Below are positions 43,495 through 50,126 of a stretch of DNA of 64,000 bases, piece by piece (positions within the stretch are counted from its first letter, which is position 1; every line of letters begins with the position of its first letter). The stretch is from Fibrella rubiginis (lineage in GTDB: Bacteria > Bacteroidota > Bacteroidia > Cytophagales > Spirosomataceae), in assembly GCF_017353185.1 (NCBI RefSeq), contig NZ_JAFMYV010000015.1, positions 1 to 64,000 of the forward strand. Direction: 5' to 3'. The notes beneath the pieces are model-generated. The model had not been told where the DNA came from. It worked only from the letters and a program-made list of their open reading frames with translations, and ran no database searches. Position numbers and translations under genes: made by a program.

Positions 43495-44625
43495 TTAAAT
43501 GCACAAATACGTGTTGAACCAGTTGGCGTAGGTGTTGAGTTGCCCCTGTGCGAGCAGGTGGTCGATAGGGTCGTTTGTTGAGACTGGTGCGCCGGGGTGT
43601 AAGCGGCAATGACCCGTGTCGGAGGCCAAAACAGTGGCTTCGTATAGCGGGCCGCTTGTGTAGTGGGTGGTTGCGTTCATGGTGATAGTGCCGCGTGGGC
43701 TATCGAACGAACTGGTAGCGAGTTGGTCAATGGCCGAGAGGTCAGCCAGATAGGTCAGCAGGATAGAAGCGGCTTCATAAGCCAGCAGCGAGAATAGGTT
43801 CGGGTGCCGTCCGCGTCGGCGAAGAGCTTCCTGAAACCGCTGATTGAGTGGATTGTCCAGCGTCTGCGACCAGGCAACATACCCACGAATGCCCTCGGTC
43901 TGGTAAGGCACCTTCGCCAGGGTCTGCTCTTCCAGCAGCAATGGCCCCCCCCATATGGGTACGTCCCGGTGCGGCGGCAGAGCCACGTACCCGGCAAAAA
44001 ATTGCTCGGCCATATCGGCGGTGTAAAGGGCCACGATGCTGTTGCCCGCGTCCTGCTCAAGCCCCGTTTGAAGTTGCGCCAGCGTGAAATCGGCGGTCTT
44101 CAGTGGTGAAATAGCCCACTGCCCCATTGTGCTGCCCCCCGCTGCCACGCCCTGCGACACCGCATAGCCCTGCAAGTACCCGGAATCATAGTACGAAGCA
44201 GTCTGAATCACCGGTCCCAGTGCGGCGGCATCACGTCCGGCGAGCCACGTACCCGCGCAGGTCTGCAAGGAGTGGTAATAGACATGCGACGTGGGCGCTT
44301 CGCTCGCGGAAGGCTGCCCCGAAAAGAATTCGCCGATCACATCCAGTACCAATAGCAGCCGGTTGGCCGTTGCGAACATCGGTGCCAGCGCGTCGCCCAC
44401 CCGTTTGCTCACCATCCCAACCACGACGTCGGCCCCTTCCTGTAGCAGGAGCTTCTGCGCTTTCGTCTGCACATTGGCGGGGTTGGTGCCGTAGTCGATG
44501 CCTTCCAATACCAGTTTCGTATCGGCCAAACTAACCTCATCTAAGCCCGCCCGCAACCCCTCCACAAGGTCGAATGGCAACGTGGGGTAGAGCGATGATT
44601 GAGGAAGAAGAAGGCCGATGGTCAT
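43495..44625 (-). CDS. Type-1 periplasmic-binding-fold protein lacking a signal peptide
   Basis: 376 residues. MTIGLLLPQSSLYPTLPFDLVEGLRAGLDEV begins directly at the first beta-strand of the Leu/Ile/Val-binding (Peripla_BP_6) fold; DVVVGMVSKRVGDALAPMFATANRLLLVLDV and IWGGPLLLEEQTLAKVPYQTEGIRGYVAWS match later elements. No signal sequence or lipobox precedes it, and no upstream start restores one, so the protein should be cytoplasmic or exported by another route. No ABC permease or ATPase is near. Within the operon it sits between the tail-collar proteins and the giant secreted protein, 4 bp before the latter. It may act as a ligand sensor or as a structural partner; both are inference. Confidence 0.8.
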   Translation of the reverse strand: MTIGLLLPQSSLYPTLPFDLVEGLRAGLDEVSLADTKLVLEGIDYGTNPANVQTKAQKLLLQEGADVVVGMVSKRVGDALAPMFATANRLLLVLDVIGEFFSGQPSASEAPTSHVYYHSLQTCAGTWLAGRDAAALGPVIQTASYYDSGYLQGYAVSQGVAAGGSTMGQWAISPLKTADFTLAQLQTGLEQDAGNSIVALYTADMAEQFFAGYVALPPHRDVPIWGGPLLLEEQTLAKVPYQTEGIRGYVAWSQTLDNPLNQRFQEALRRRGRHPNLFSLLAYEAASILLTYLADLSAIDQLATSSFDSPRGTITMNATTHYTSGPLYEATVLASDTGHCRLHPGAPVSTNDPIDHLLAQGQLNTYANWFNTYLCI

Positions 44626-44647
44626 AGTTTGAGTAGGCAGTGTGTAA

Positions 44648-44739
44648 TAGGCAGTGTGCAGTGGCAGTAGGCAGTGCGCTGCTAAGGCACAAGGTTATTG
44701 TTTGGCAGCGCACTGCCTACTGCCACTGCACACTGCCTA
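44648..44739. repeat. Perfect 35-bp-arm inverted repeat inside the tail-collar operon
   Basis: 44648-44682 and 44705-44739 are exact reverse complements with a 22-nt loop. The arms contain repeated TAGGCAGTG units and an extra copy lies just outside (44634). It fills the 119-bp gap between the last tail-collar gene and the binding-fold gene, where it could terminate, attenuate or process the mRNA. Confidence 0.85.
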
Positions 44740-44744
44740 CTTTT

Positions 44745-45275
44745 TTAAGTTCTACTTGGGAAAACGCCTGATAACGCGATGCAGCAGTTGAGGACGAGGT
44801 ACGGTTGCATGACCGGGAACGGTTGGCTACCTCCGGCACTGGCCGTTTGGGTATTGGTCGCGCTGACACCCATATTAGTGTTCCCGCTCGTGCCGTAGCT
44901 GCCACCGGGGGCCGGGTAGTTGTTGGTGGGGCTGTTGCTGTTGGCGGCGGTTTTATTTGCCGGTGGCCTGAACGTGAGCTGATGCGTGTGTTGCGGGATC
45001 TGTTGCACCGATAGTGTCTGCGTGGCGGAACCTGCCCGTTCGCCCAGGGTGTGTCCGTTGCCTTCGCCCATCGCTGCCCGCCCGCGCAGGTCGGGCAGGG
45101 CGAAGTTGACTGTACCATTGCCGCCGTAGGTCGTGCCCAACAGCGAGAACAAAGCCTGATTCTGCGCGATGGGTAGCAACTGCCCGTTGCACTGCGCCCA
45201 ATTTTTGGGGGCGAAGTTGAACGAGAACCACATCATTTCAGCTAAGAGGGGGGTCTGTCCGAATAAAGCTGCCAT
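44745..45275 (-). CDS. Tail-collar (microcystin-dependent-type) protein 1
   Basis: A 176-residue protein from the ATG at 45275 (MAALFGQTPLLAEMMWF). The collar domain occupies the N-terminal third: FSFNFAPKNWAQCNGQLLPIAQNQALFSLLGTTYGG then NFALPDLRGRAAMGEG. A Thr/Asn/Gly-rich variable middle follows HTHQLTF, and the C-terminus is the conserved PFPVMQPYLVLNCCIALSGVFPSR. This is the Mdp/phage tail-collar pattern without any other phage genes. No signal peptide is seen. It is the third of three tandem paralogues and precedes a palindrome-filled gap. Confidence 0.9.
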   Translation of the reverse strand: MAALFGQTPLLAEMMWFSFNFAPKNWAQCNGQLLPIAQNQALFSLLGTTYGGNGTVNFALPDLRGRAAMGEGNGHTLGERAGSATQTLSVQQIPQHTHQLTFRPPANKTAANSNSPTNNYPAPGGSYGTSGNTNMGVSATNTQTASAGGSQPFPVMQPYLVLNCCIALSGVFPSRT

Positions 45276-45289
45276 AGTAAATGGTAGAG

Positions 45290-45823
45290 TTAACTGCGAG
45301 GCGGGAAAATGCCCTGCAGGGCGATACAATAGTTAATGGTCAGATACGGCTGCATTACGCTGACGGGTTGGGTCCCACCCGCTGCCTGAAGCGTTAACGG
45401 ATATTGCGCCATGAGTGCGTCGGTGGTGGTGGCGTAGCGGTTGGCGGCTGCGGCGGCTGGTACGGCCCCGGTGGGGTCGCCGGTGGAGGCGTTGGTAGTC
45501 GAGGCGGCCTGCGTGAGTGTAGGGCCGCCGCCGTGCGTATGGGCAGGCATCTGTGATTCGAGCAGTGTGATGGTTTCCGAACCACCTTCTTCGCCAAGAA
45601 AGAAATCGGGAAGGCCCGGCCCCTGCCCATACCCGATGGGTATACGCCCCTGTAAATCGGGCAGGCCAAAAGTCGATTTGCCGTCGCCGCCGTAGTTCGT
45701 ACCGAGCAGCGAGAACAGGGCTGTATTTTGCGAAATAGGCAGCAGTTGCCCGAAGCACCGCGCCCAGCCTGTGGGAGCAAAGTTGAAGCCAAACAGGCCA
45801 ATTTCGCTAACAAAAGGTTCCAT
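45290..45823 (-). CDS. Tail-collar (microcystin-dependent-type) protein 2
   Basis: A 177-residue paralogue: EIGLFGFNFAPTGWARCFGQLLPISQNTALFSLLGTNYGGDG, FGLPDLQGRIPIGYGQGPGLPDFFLGEEGG, MPAHTHGGG, and the C-terminal PVSVMQPYLTINYCIALQGIFPPR. The His pair HTH after the collar and the final hydrophobic strand are shared by all three copies, while the Ala/Thr-rich middle (about 100-145) differs. It lies 14 bp upstream of copy 1 and 12 bp downstream of copy 3, so they are co-translated. No export signal is visible. Confidence 0.9.
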   Translation of the reverse strand: MEPFVSEIGLFGFNFAPTGWARCFGQLLPISQNTALFSLLGTNYGGDGKSTFGLPDLQGRIPIGYGQGPGLPDFFLGEEGGSETITLLESQMPAHTHGGGPTLTQAASTTNASTGDPTGAVPAAAAANRYATTTDALMAQYPLTLQAAGGTQPVSVMQPYLTINYCIALQGIFPPRS

Positions 45824-45835
45824 AGAGGTGCAGGG

Positions 45836-46405
45836 TTAGGTTGGTGATGGGAAGATGCCAAACAGCGAAATGACGTAGTTCATCACCAGATAGGGCTGGG
45901 CAATCTGGATGGGCTGATTGCCGCCCACGCTTGTTGATTGGGCGAGCGTTGTGACGTTGGCCATCTGCGTATTGGCGTTGGCGAGTGGTTGGTAGAACTG
46001 CCCGCCCCGACCCGCGCCCGCCGCGAAGAAGCCGTTTTCGGGGTTGTTGGTTGTGCCTGCCCCCAGTTGCGCCAGCGGTTGGTAGGTGTATGAATGTGTA
46101 TGGGCAGGCAGTTGCTGTGTCGTCAGCGTTCGCTCGAACGTTCCGCTCATCTCGCCAATGGTGTAGTTGGGTAAACCCGCCCCCTGCCCCATGTGGATGG
46201 GTACACGCCCCTGCAAATCGGGAATACCGAAGGTGTTTTGCCCGTCGCCGCCGTAGGTGGTGCCGATGAGGTTAAACAGGGTTTCGTATTCGGAAATGGG
46301 TAGCAGCTGACCGTTGCAGATGGCCCAGCCGTTAATAGCGAAATTGAGGCCCACAAGCCGAATTTCACCTACGTAGGGGGTGGCTCCTGAAAACGTATTC
46401 TCCAT
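45836..46405 (-). CDS. Tail-collar (microcystin-dependent-type) protein 3
   Basis: A 189-residue paralogue, first of the three to be transcribed: EIRLVGLNFAINGWAICNGQLLPISEYETLFNLIGTTYGGDG, FGIPDLQGRVPIHMGQGAGLP, LPAHTHSYTY, PIQIAQPYLVMNYVISLFGIFPSP. It has the longest variable middle (AQLGAGTTNNPENGFFAAGAGRG). It starts 3 bp after the stop of the Tat-like exported protein. Trios of this kind recur in bacterial genomes without phage genes; what they do is not established. Confidence 0.9.
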   Translation of the reverse strand: MENTFSGATPYVGEIRLVGLNFAINGWAICNGQLLPISEYETLFNLIGTTYGGDGQNTFGIPDLQGRVPIHMGQGAGLPNYTIGEMSGTFERTLTTQQLPAHTHSYTYQPLAQLGAGTTNNPENGFFAAGAGRGGQFYQPLANANTQMANVTTLAQSTSVGGNQPIQIAQPYLVMNYVISLFGIFPSPT

Positions 46406-46408
46406 GAT

Positions 46409-46933
46409 TCAGGCGGATTGGTGGGTGGTGAGAACGGTTTCGTGCAGCACCTTGCCCGCCAGGTTCTGGTGGGTCAGCGCGTCGTCGTGGATGGTTACTA
46501 CGCCCAACGTACCCAGCAGTTGGCTACGGCGTTGGAGCGGCGCATCGGGCAGGCCCACACGAGCCATTACGCGGCAACGTACTACTAACTCACCCAGCAG
46601 GAAAGTATGGGCAAACGACCCAAACCGGGCTGAGGGTGAATCGGTAAAGAGTTTCTCGGTATCGAATACGACAGGTATACTGGCAGCGCTGGTCAGCTGA
46701 GTAAAATCGGCCTGGACCAGATTGGCAAGTGTGGCCAGTGACGTGTGTCCGGGGCTGTATACGTAGTCGAGTTGAAGCTGCTCCAGCGTACCGAGCTGAT
46801 CTACTACCCGGACAAGCTGAGCCTGAGCCGCTGCCGGGACAGTCTCCGGGTGTGGCTTACCCAATACCGAACCTGGCAGTAGAGGGAGCAATAAACCCGC
46901 GAGTGTTTTTGTGATAAATAAACGTCTCTGCAT
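46409..46933 (-). CDS. Unknown exported protein with Tat-like signal, first gene of the tail-collar operon
   Basis: 174 residues. The N-terminus MQRRLFITKTLAGLLLPLLPGSVLG has a twin-arginine-like RRLF-x-x-K motif followed by a hydrophobic stretch, close to the Tat consensus, so export in a folded state is possible. The rest (VVDQLGTLEQLQLDYVYSPG, FAHTFLLGELVVRCRVMARVGLPDAPLQRR, HDDALTHQNLAGKVLHETVL) matches no family I recognise. It is tightly linked (3 bp) to three tail-collar genes, which suggests a shared role, for example as a carrier or anchor for them. Confidence 0.75.
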   Translation of the reverse strand: MQRRLFITKTLAGLLLPLLPGSVLGKPHPETVPAAAQAQLVRVVDQLGTLEQLQLDYVYSPGHTSLATLANLVQADFTQLTSAASIPVVFDTEKLFTDSPSARFGSFAHTFLLGELVVRCRVMARVGLPDAPLQRRSQLLGTLGVVTIHDDALTHQNLAGKVLHETVLTTHQSA

Positions 46934-47167
46934 GCAGTGGTTGGGTGTAGCGACTAGTTGATAATACGTTATCAGCCAATTACTCGGGCTAAGTGCGGCT
47001 ATAATGTTCGGGCATTGTTATGGGTAATTCAATAGTATTTACTGAGGGGTAAGTATACTTAGTTGAGAGACTATATTATAGTTAGTTTCTGTTGTTTCTG
47101 GAGGTGGAGGGTATCAAAAAAACAGTATACAACCAGTGAAGAAACCTGACCGATAGTGCATAAAAAA

Positions 47168-47197
47168 ACGCCCCTCACCGCAGTAAGGAGCGTTTTC
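47168..47197 (-). terminator. Terminator of the SdrD-B/cytochrome gene
   Basis: Minus-strand RNA folds AACGCUCCUUAC / GUGAGGGGCGUU (12 bp, two G-U pairs) followed by a T7 run. Only the minus strand gives the full stem. Confidence 0.7.
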
Positions 47198-47220
47198 TAC
47201 ACCCGATCTTTCAGCTACAG

Positions 47221-47934
47221 CTATTCGCCCAGCCCGTCATCAACCCATCGTTTTATCACGGCAATCTTCTCTTCCGACAGGCGGGTACCATTGAATGGCA
47301 TCATGCCCGCTGCCCCCTGCGCCCGGCTAACCCGATTTAGGATAAACGGGCCAATGGCTTTGGCATTGGCGTAATTGTTCACGTGTTTCACCCGTGCGGC
47401 ATAGGCCGGACCGCTGGTTGCAGAATGGCAGAATGAGCAACTAGCCACCAGAATAGGGTTTACATCTTTTGCATAACTGGTCTGCGGCCGGAACCCGGCA
47501 TCCAGCGCTGTGTTCACATGCAGCGTGTCGGTAAGGGACTTCGATACGTCGATGGTGACGGTGCGGGTCCAGCCCAGCTTATCGGCGTCACTGTCGGTGA
47601 GGCCGCTACCCGTACCTGCCAGGGTCGACACCATGCCTGAAGGGGTCACAAACTGTAATTTATAGTTGCCAGAAGTCAGCTTGTCGTAGGTGTAGAGGCC
47701 CGCCGCCGACGTAGTGGTACTGTCTAATTTGCGGGTGCCGCTGCCATCGTAGAGGATCACTTTTACGCCCGTAGCGCCCTGCTCTCCCGCATCCTGCTGT
47801 CCATTGCCGTTGGCATCGATCCATACTTTATCGCCGATGGTGCCGTATTGAGCGGGGGGAGCCACGTCGGTGTTGCTACAGCCGTTGAGCAGTAGGAGTG
47901 CCGCTGCCGCACCAATCAAGTGTACTTTTTTCAT
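47221..47934 (-). CDS. Lipoprotein fusing an SdrD B-like domain to a c-type cytochrome motif
   Basis: 237 residues. Lipobox LLNGC (Cys 19). An SdrD B-like/prealbumin-type domain runs about 31-148, opening GTIGDKVWIDANGNGQQDAGE with the Asp/Asn calcium-type loop. The C-terminal segment (about 152-237) has ASCSFCH (CxxCH at 166-170) and GMMPF (Met 211/212), as expected for heme attachment and distal ligand, then an RWVDDGL ending typical of planctomycete-type cytochromes. It should be an outer-face or periplasmic haem lipoprotein. Pairing an adhesion-type domain with a haem domain is uncommon; its redox partner is unknown. It is transcribed alone, ending in a terminator. Confidence 0.8.
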   Translation of the reverse strand: MKKVHLIGAAAALLLLNGCSNTDVAPPAQYGTIGDKVWIDANGNGQQDAGEQGATGVKVILYDGSGTRKLDSTTTSAAGLYTYDKLTSGNYKLQFVTPSGMVSTLAGTGSGLTDSDADKLGWTRTVTIDVSKSLTDTLHVNTALDAGFRPQTSYAKDVNPILVASCSFCHSATSGPAYAARVKHVNNYANAKAIGPFILNRVSRAQGAAGMMPFNGTRLSEEKIAVIKRWVDDGLGE

Positions 47935-48060
47935 GGTAGTAAGTGGTTTGAGAAGGTTTGGAAAACGACGCGTTTTCCAGGGTCAAACCCAGTACGGCCA
48001 CAAAGGCTGACAGGTTGCTTGCGTACAGAAAAATACTCAGGAGTGGGCTATGAAGGGGGT

Positions 48061-48094
48061 AAACCTATAAGGTTTCTTTCAACCTTATAGGTTT
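48061..48094. terminator. 14-bp-arm inverted repeat covering the TOPRIM-like stop codon
   Basis: AAACCTATAAGGTT at 48061-48074 pairs perfectly with 48081-48094. The stop codon (48085-48087) of the TOPRIM-like gene lies within the right arm. The AAACCTATAAGG core is common in Bacteroidota intergenic DNA. Confidence 0.75.
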
Positions 48095-48675
48095 GAATCG
48101 GCGTAGCTGGCGAGAAAGGCCTTTACCTGATTGTGAAATTTCTTGAAACTTTCAGAGCGTTGTTCCAGCCAATCAGAATCAAAGCCGATTAATAAGCTAC
48201 TGGCTATTTCTACCTGATGATCTGGCTTTTTTATTTCACCATATACCAGCCTTTTACATTCTCTTCTGATGATTGTCTCTAACGTTTGATTCTTAGTAGA
48301 AGAAGGATTTTCCTGATGATTCTTTATGTACAGTAACCAATGCTCTATACATTGAACGGGTATCATAAACACAACTTTTGGATGCCCTCCACAAGCTGCA
48401 TCGTGTTTTATTTTCAACTCGTCAATACGCTTGGGCTGAGTTGTGTCAGCATCACGTCCAACAATCAATACGTCGAGTTGATATTTAGTAAAGCCAAGAC
48501 GGGTGGCATCAGAGATTGAATCATCAACTTCCTTTGCATTAGAAGCACGAATTTGCCAACCAAACGCTTCGTTTTCCAGGAATGTGTCTGGAAAGCAAGC
48601 GGTTAGATAATGATGAATAAAATTACGATGTGCTTTGTCTTCACACAGAATGCCAAAGATGACTAATTTATTCAT
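48085..48675 (-). CDS. TOPRIM-like protein (RloB/DUF4276 type)
   Basis: 196 residues from the ATG at 48675, whose ATGA overlaps the ATPase stop. The N-terminus KLVIFGILCEDKAHRNFIHHYL supplies the Glu of a TOPRIM-like strand (Glu 12), LDVLIVGRDADTTQ the DxD pair (75-77), and VFMIPVQCIEHWLLYIKN the E-x-W-L block (about 103-118) seen in RloB/DUF4276 proteins. This predicts a metal-dependent nuclease or primase-like fold. Such proteins pair with AAA15/AAA21 ATPases in RloAB, OLD-like and PARIS-type defence. The gene is AT-rich against its neighbours. Assignment to one named system is not possible by eye. Confidence 0.7.
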   Translation of the reverse strand: MNKLVIFGILCEDKAHRNFIHHYLTACFPDTFLENEAFGWQIRASNAKEVDDSISDATRLGFTKYQLDVLIVGRDADTTQPKRIDELKIKHDAACGGHPKVVFMIPVQCIEHWLLYIKNHQENPSSTKNQTLETIIRRECKRLVYGEIKKPDHQVEIASSLLIGFDSDWLEQRSESFKKFHNQVKAFLASYADSNL

Positions 48676-49769
48676 CGGGGAACGCCGCCAATTAATCCAA
48701 CTTTCCACGCCTGCCCCAAGCCATTAAGGTACTGTGGTGGGTCGATGCCTAACCGTTCGCTTTCAGCGGTTTCCGGCTCAATAATATCTTTTTGTAGGTT
48801 CTTGACATGAGTGGCACCCTCGTCATCTTTATCAAACACGAACACTGATTCGGGCATGTCCTTGAACATATCGACCACAATAGGGCTGTGCGTGGTCATA
48901 ATTACCTGAATGTCTTTTTCTTCGGCCAACCCAAAAATAAAGTTGATGATCTCTTCAATCCGGCGTGGGTGAATGCCTTTTTCTGGCTCTTCAAGCAGAA
49001 GCAGTTTAGGTGGATTGGGTTGGTTGATGATGCAAAGTAGGGCAAGAAAGTACAGTGTCCCTTCTGAGAGTTCGTCAGCCCAGTATGTTACATTTTGCTT
49101 CTCATTTGTAAGCCCAATTCGCTTAAATGCTTTGTCTTTTCCATGAAATTTTATTAAGTCTTCTGTTACATTACTATTATCTAAGTTAATTTCGGTGAAT
49201 TCTGGAATGCATTTCTGTAAATCTTTTTCAATTTGGCTAAATGTAGTACGACGATATTTTCCAAGCATTAAATCTAAAAAATTCACAAGATCAGAAGCAT
49301 CATAATTAACTGTTTCTGTTTCTTTCCCGACGGGACCTGGAACAGTTAATTTATTTGGATCTGGTTTATAAATCAAAAAATTCCCAAATTGTCTTCGTAG
49401 ATAGCTGATACCAGGATACCCGTTGTTGTCTCTACTAATTTCAATTCCGTCTTTTATTATTGTTTGGTAGGACTGCTTATCATCGTTATTCTGAAAAGAT
49501 ATTCTGCGACCAAAAAGAATAGACTCATTGTCTCTACTATACGTGAGCTCCAAAGAAATGTAGCTTGAAGATCGTAAAAAGCTATAGCTTAAGGTTTGGT
49601 GTTCTGACAGTGAAGGATTTTGTAAAACAACTTTATTGAAAAACTCTAACGCCTTCAAAAAATTCGTCTTGCCGGAGTTATTGGGACCGATGAGGAGATT
49701 GACTTTCTGGAGGTCGAGCGTGACGTCTTTAAGGCTCTTGAAGTTCTGGATCGAAACGCGCTTGAGCAT
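48672..49769 (-). CDS. AAA15/AAA21 OLD-like ATPase of a two-gene defence-like cassette
   Basis: 365 residues. The ABC/SMC-type ATPase is complete: KSLKDVTLDL, Walker A GPNNSGKTN (28-36), signature LSEGTLYFLALL (234-245), Walker B LLLLEEPEKGIHP (256-268) and His switch TTHSP (292-296). There is no long coiled coil and no fused TOPRIM domain, unlike OLD nucleases; the TOPRIM-like partner is the next gene, coupled by a 4-bp ATGA overlap. Marked AT-richness and a lone position between unrelated genes point to acquisition. The 5' leader contains a 158-bp hairpin (49824-49981). An abortive or phage-sensing defence role is inferred. Confidence 0.85.
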   Translation of the reverse strand: MLKRVSIQNFKSLKDVTLDLQKVNLLIGPNNSGKTNFLKALEFFNKVVLQNPSLSEHQTLSYSFLRSSSYISLELTYSRDNESILFGRRISFQNNDDKQSYQTIIKDGIEISRDNNGYPGISYLRRQFGNFLIYKPDPNKLTVPGPVGKETETVNYDASDLVNFLDLMLGKYRRTTFSQIEKDLQKCIPEFTEINLDNSNVTEDLIKFHGKDKAFKRIGLTNEKQNVTYWADELSEGTLYFLALLCIINQPNPPKLLLLEEPEKGIHPRRIEEIINFIFGLAEEKDIQVIMTTHSPIVVDMFKDMPESVFVFDKDDEGATHVKNLQKDIIEPETAESERLGIDPPQYLNGLGQAWKVGLIGGVPR

Positions 49770-49823
49770 GGTTGGTTGGCAGTCGGTTGTGGCGCAATAC
49801 TACGGATTTTCGTTCGCCCGGCA

Positions 49824-49981
49824 GGCCGCGTAGCGGTCAAATGTTTGTAGCAAGGTGAGGCTTGGAAGAATCACAGCGTACCGTAGGTACGCCACAACGA
49901 TGTTCTGCGGTCGCGTACCTACGGCACGCTATGATTCTTCCAAACCTCACCTTGCTACAAACATCTGACCGCTACGCGGCC
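49824..49981 (-). ncRNA. 158-bp near-perfect hairpin in the leader of the ATPase/TOPRIM cassette
   Basis: Arms 49824-49892 and 49913-49981 (69 bp each, 20-nt loop) pair at 65 positions. The four exceptions (49840/49965, 49861/49944, 49874/49931, 49880/49925) are A-C on the plus strand but G-U wobbles in minus-strand RNA, the direction of the cassette. This fits selection on a minus-strand transcript, or a MITE-like element. RNA status is inference. Confidence 0.55.
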
Positions 49982-50126
49982 CGGCTACGCAGACAGTCCG
50001 GCGATTGAATTATGCAGTTTGTCAGACTGAGGTAATTCCAATAGCATAAAAACCGGTTTAATAAATACGCACTAGTAAGGGCTATAAATCGCAGGGTTCT
50101 ACTTTATGGGTGTAGACTCTGTTGTT

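Noticed and set aside
43495..44625. ABC amino-acid importer component
   Set aside because: No permease or ATPase genes nearby and no export signal on the binding-fold protein.
43495..46933. Prophage remnant
   Set aside because: Tail-collar domains are present, but there is no capsid, terminase, portal, integrase or lysis gene, and the operon ends in a T9SS protein.
49824..49981. Retron ncRNA
   Set aside because: No reverse transcriptase gene is adjacent and there is no msr/msd-like arrangement of short a1/a2 repeats.
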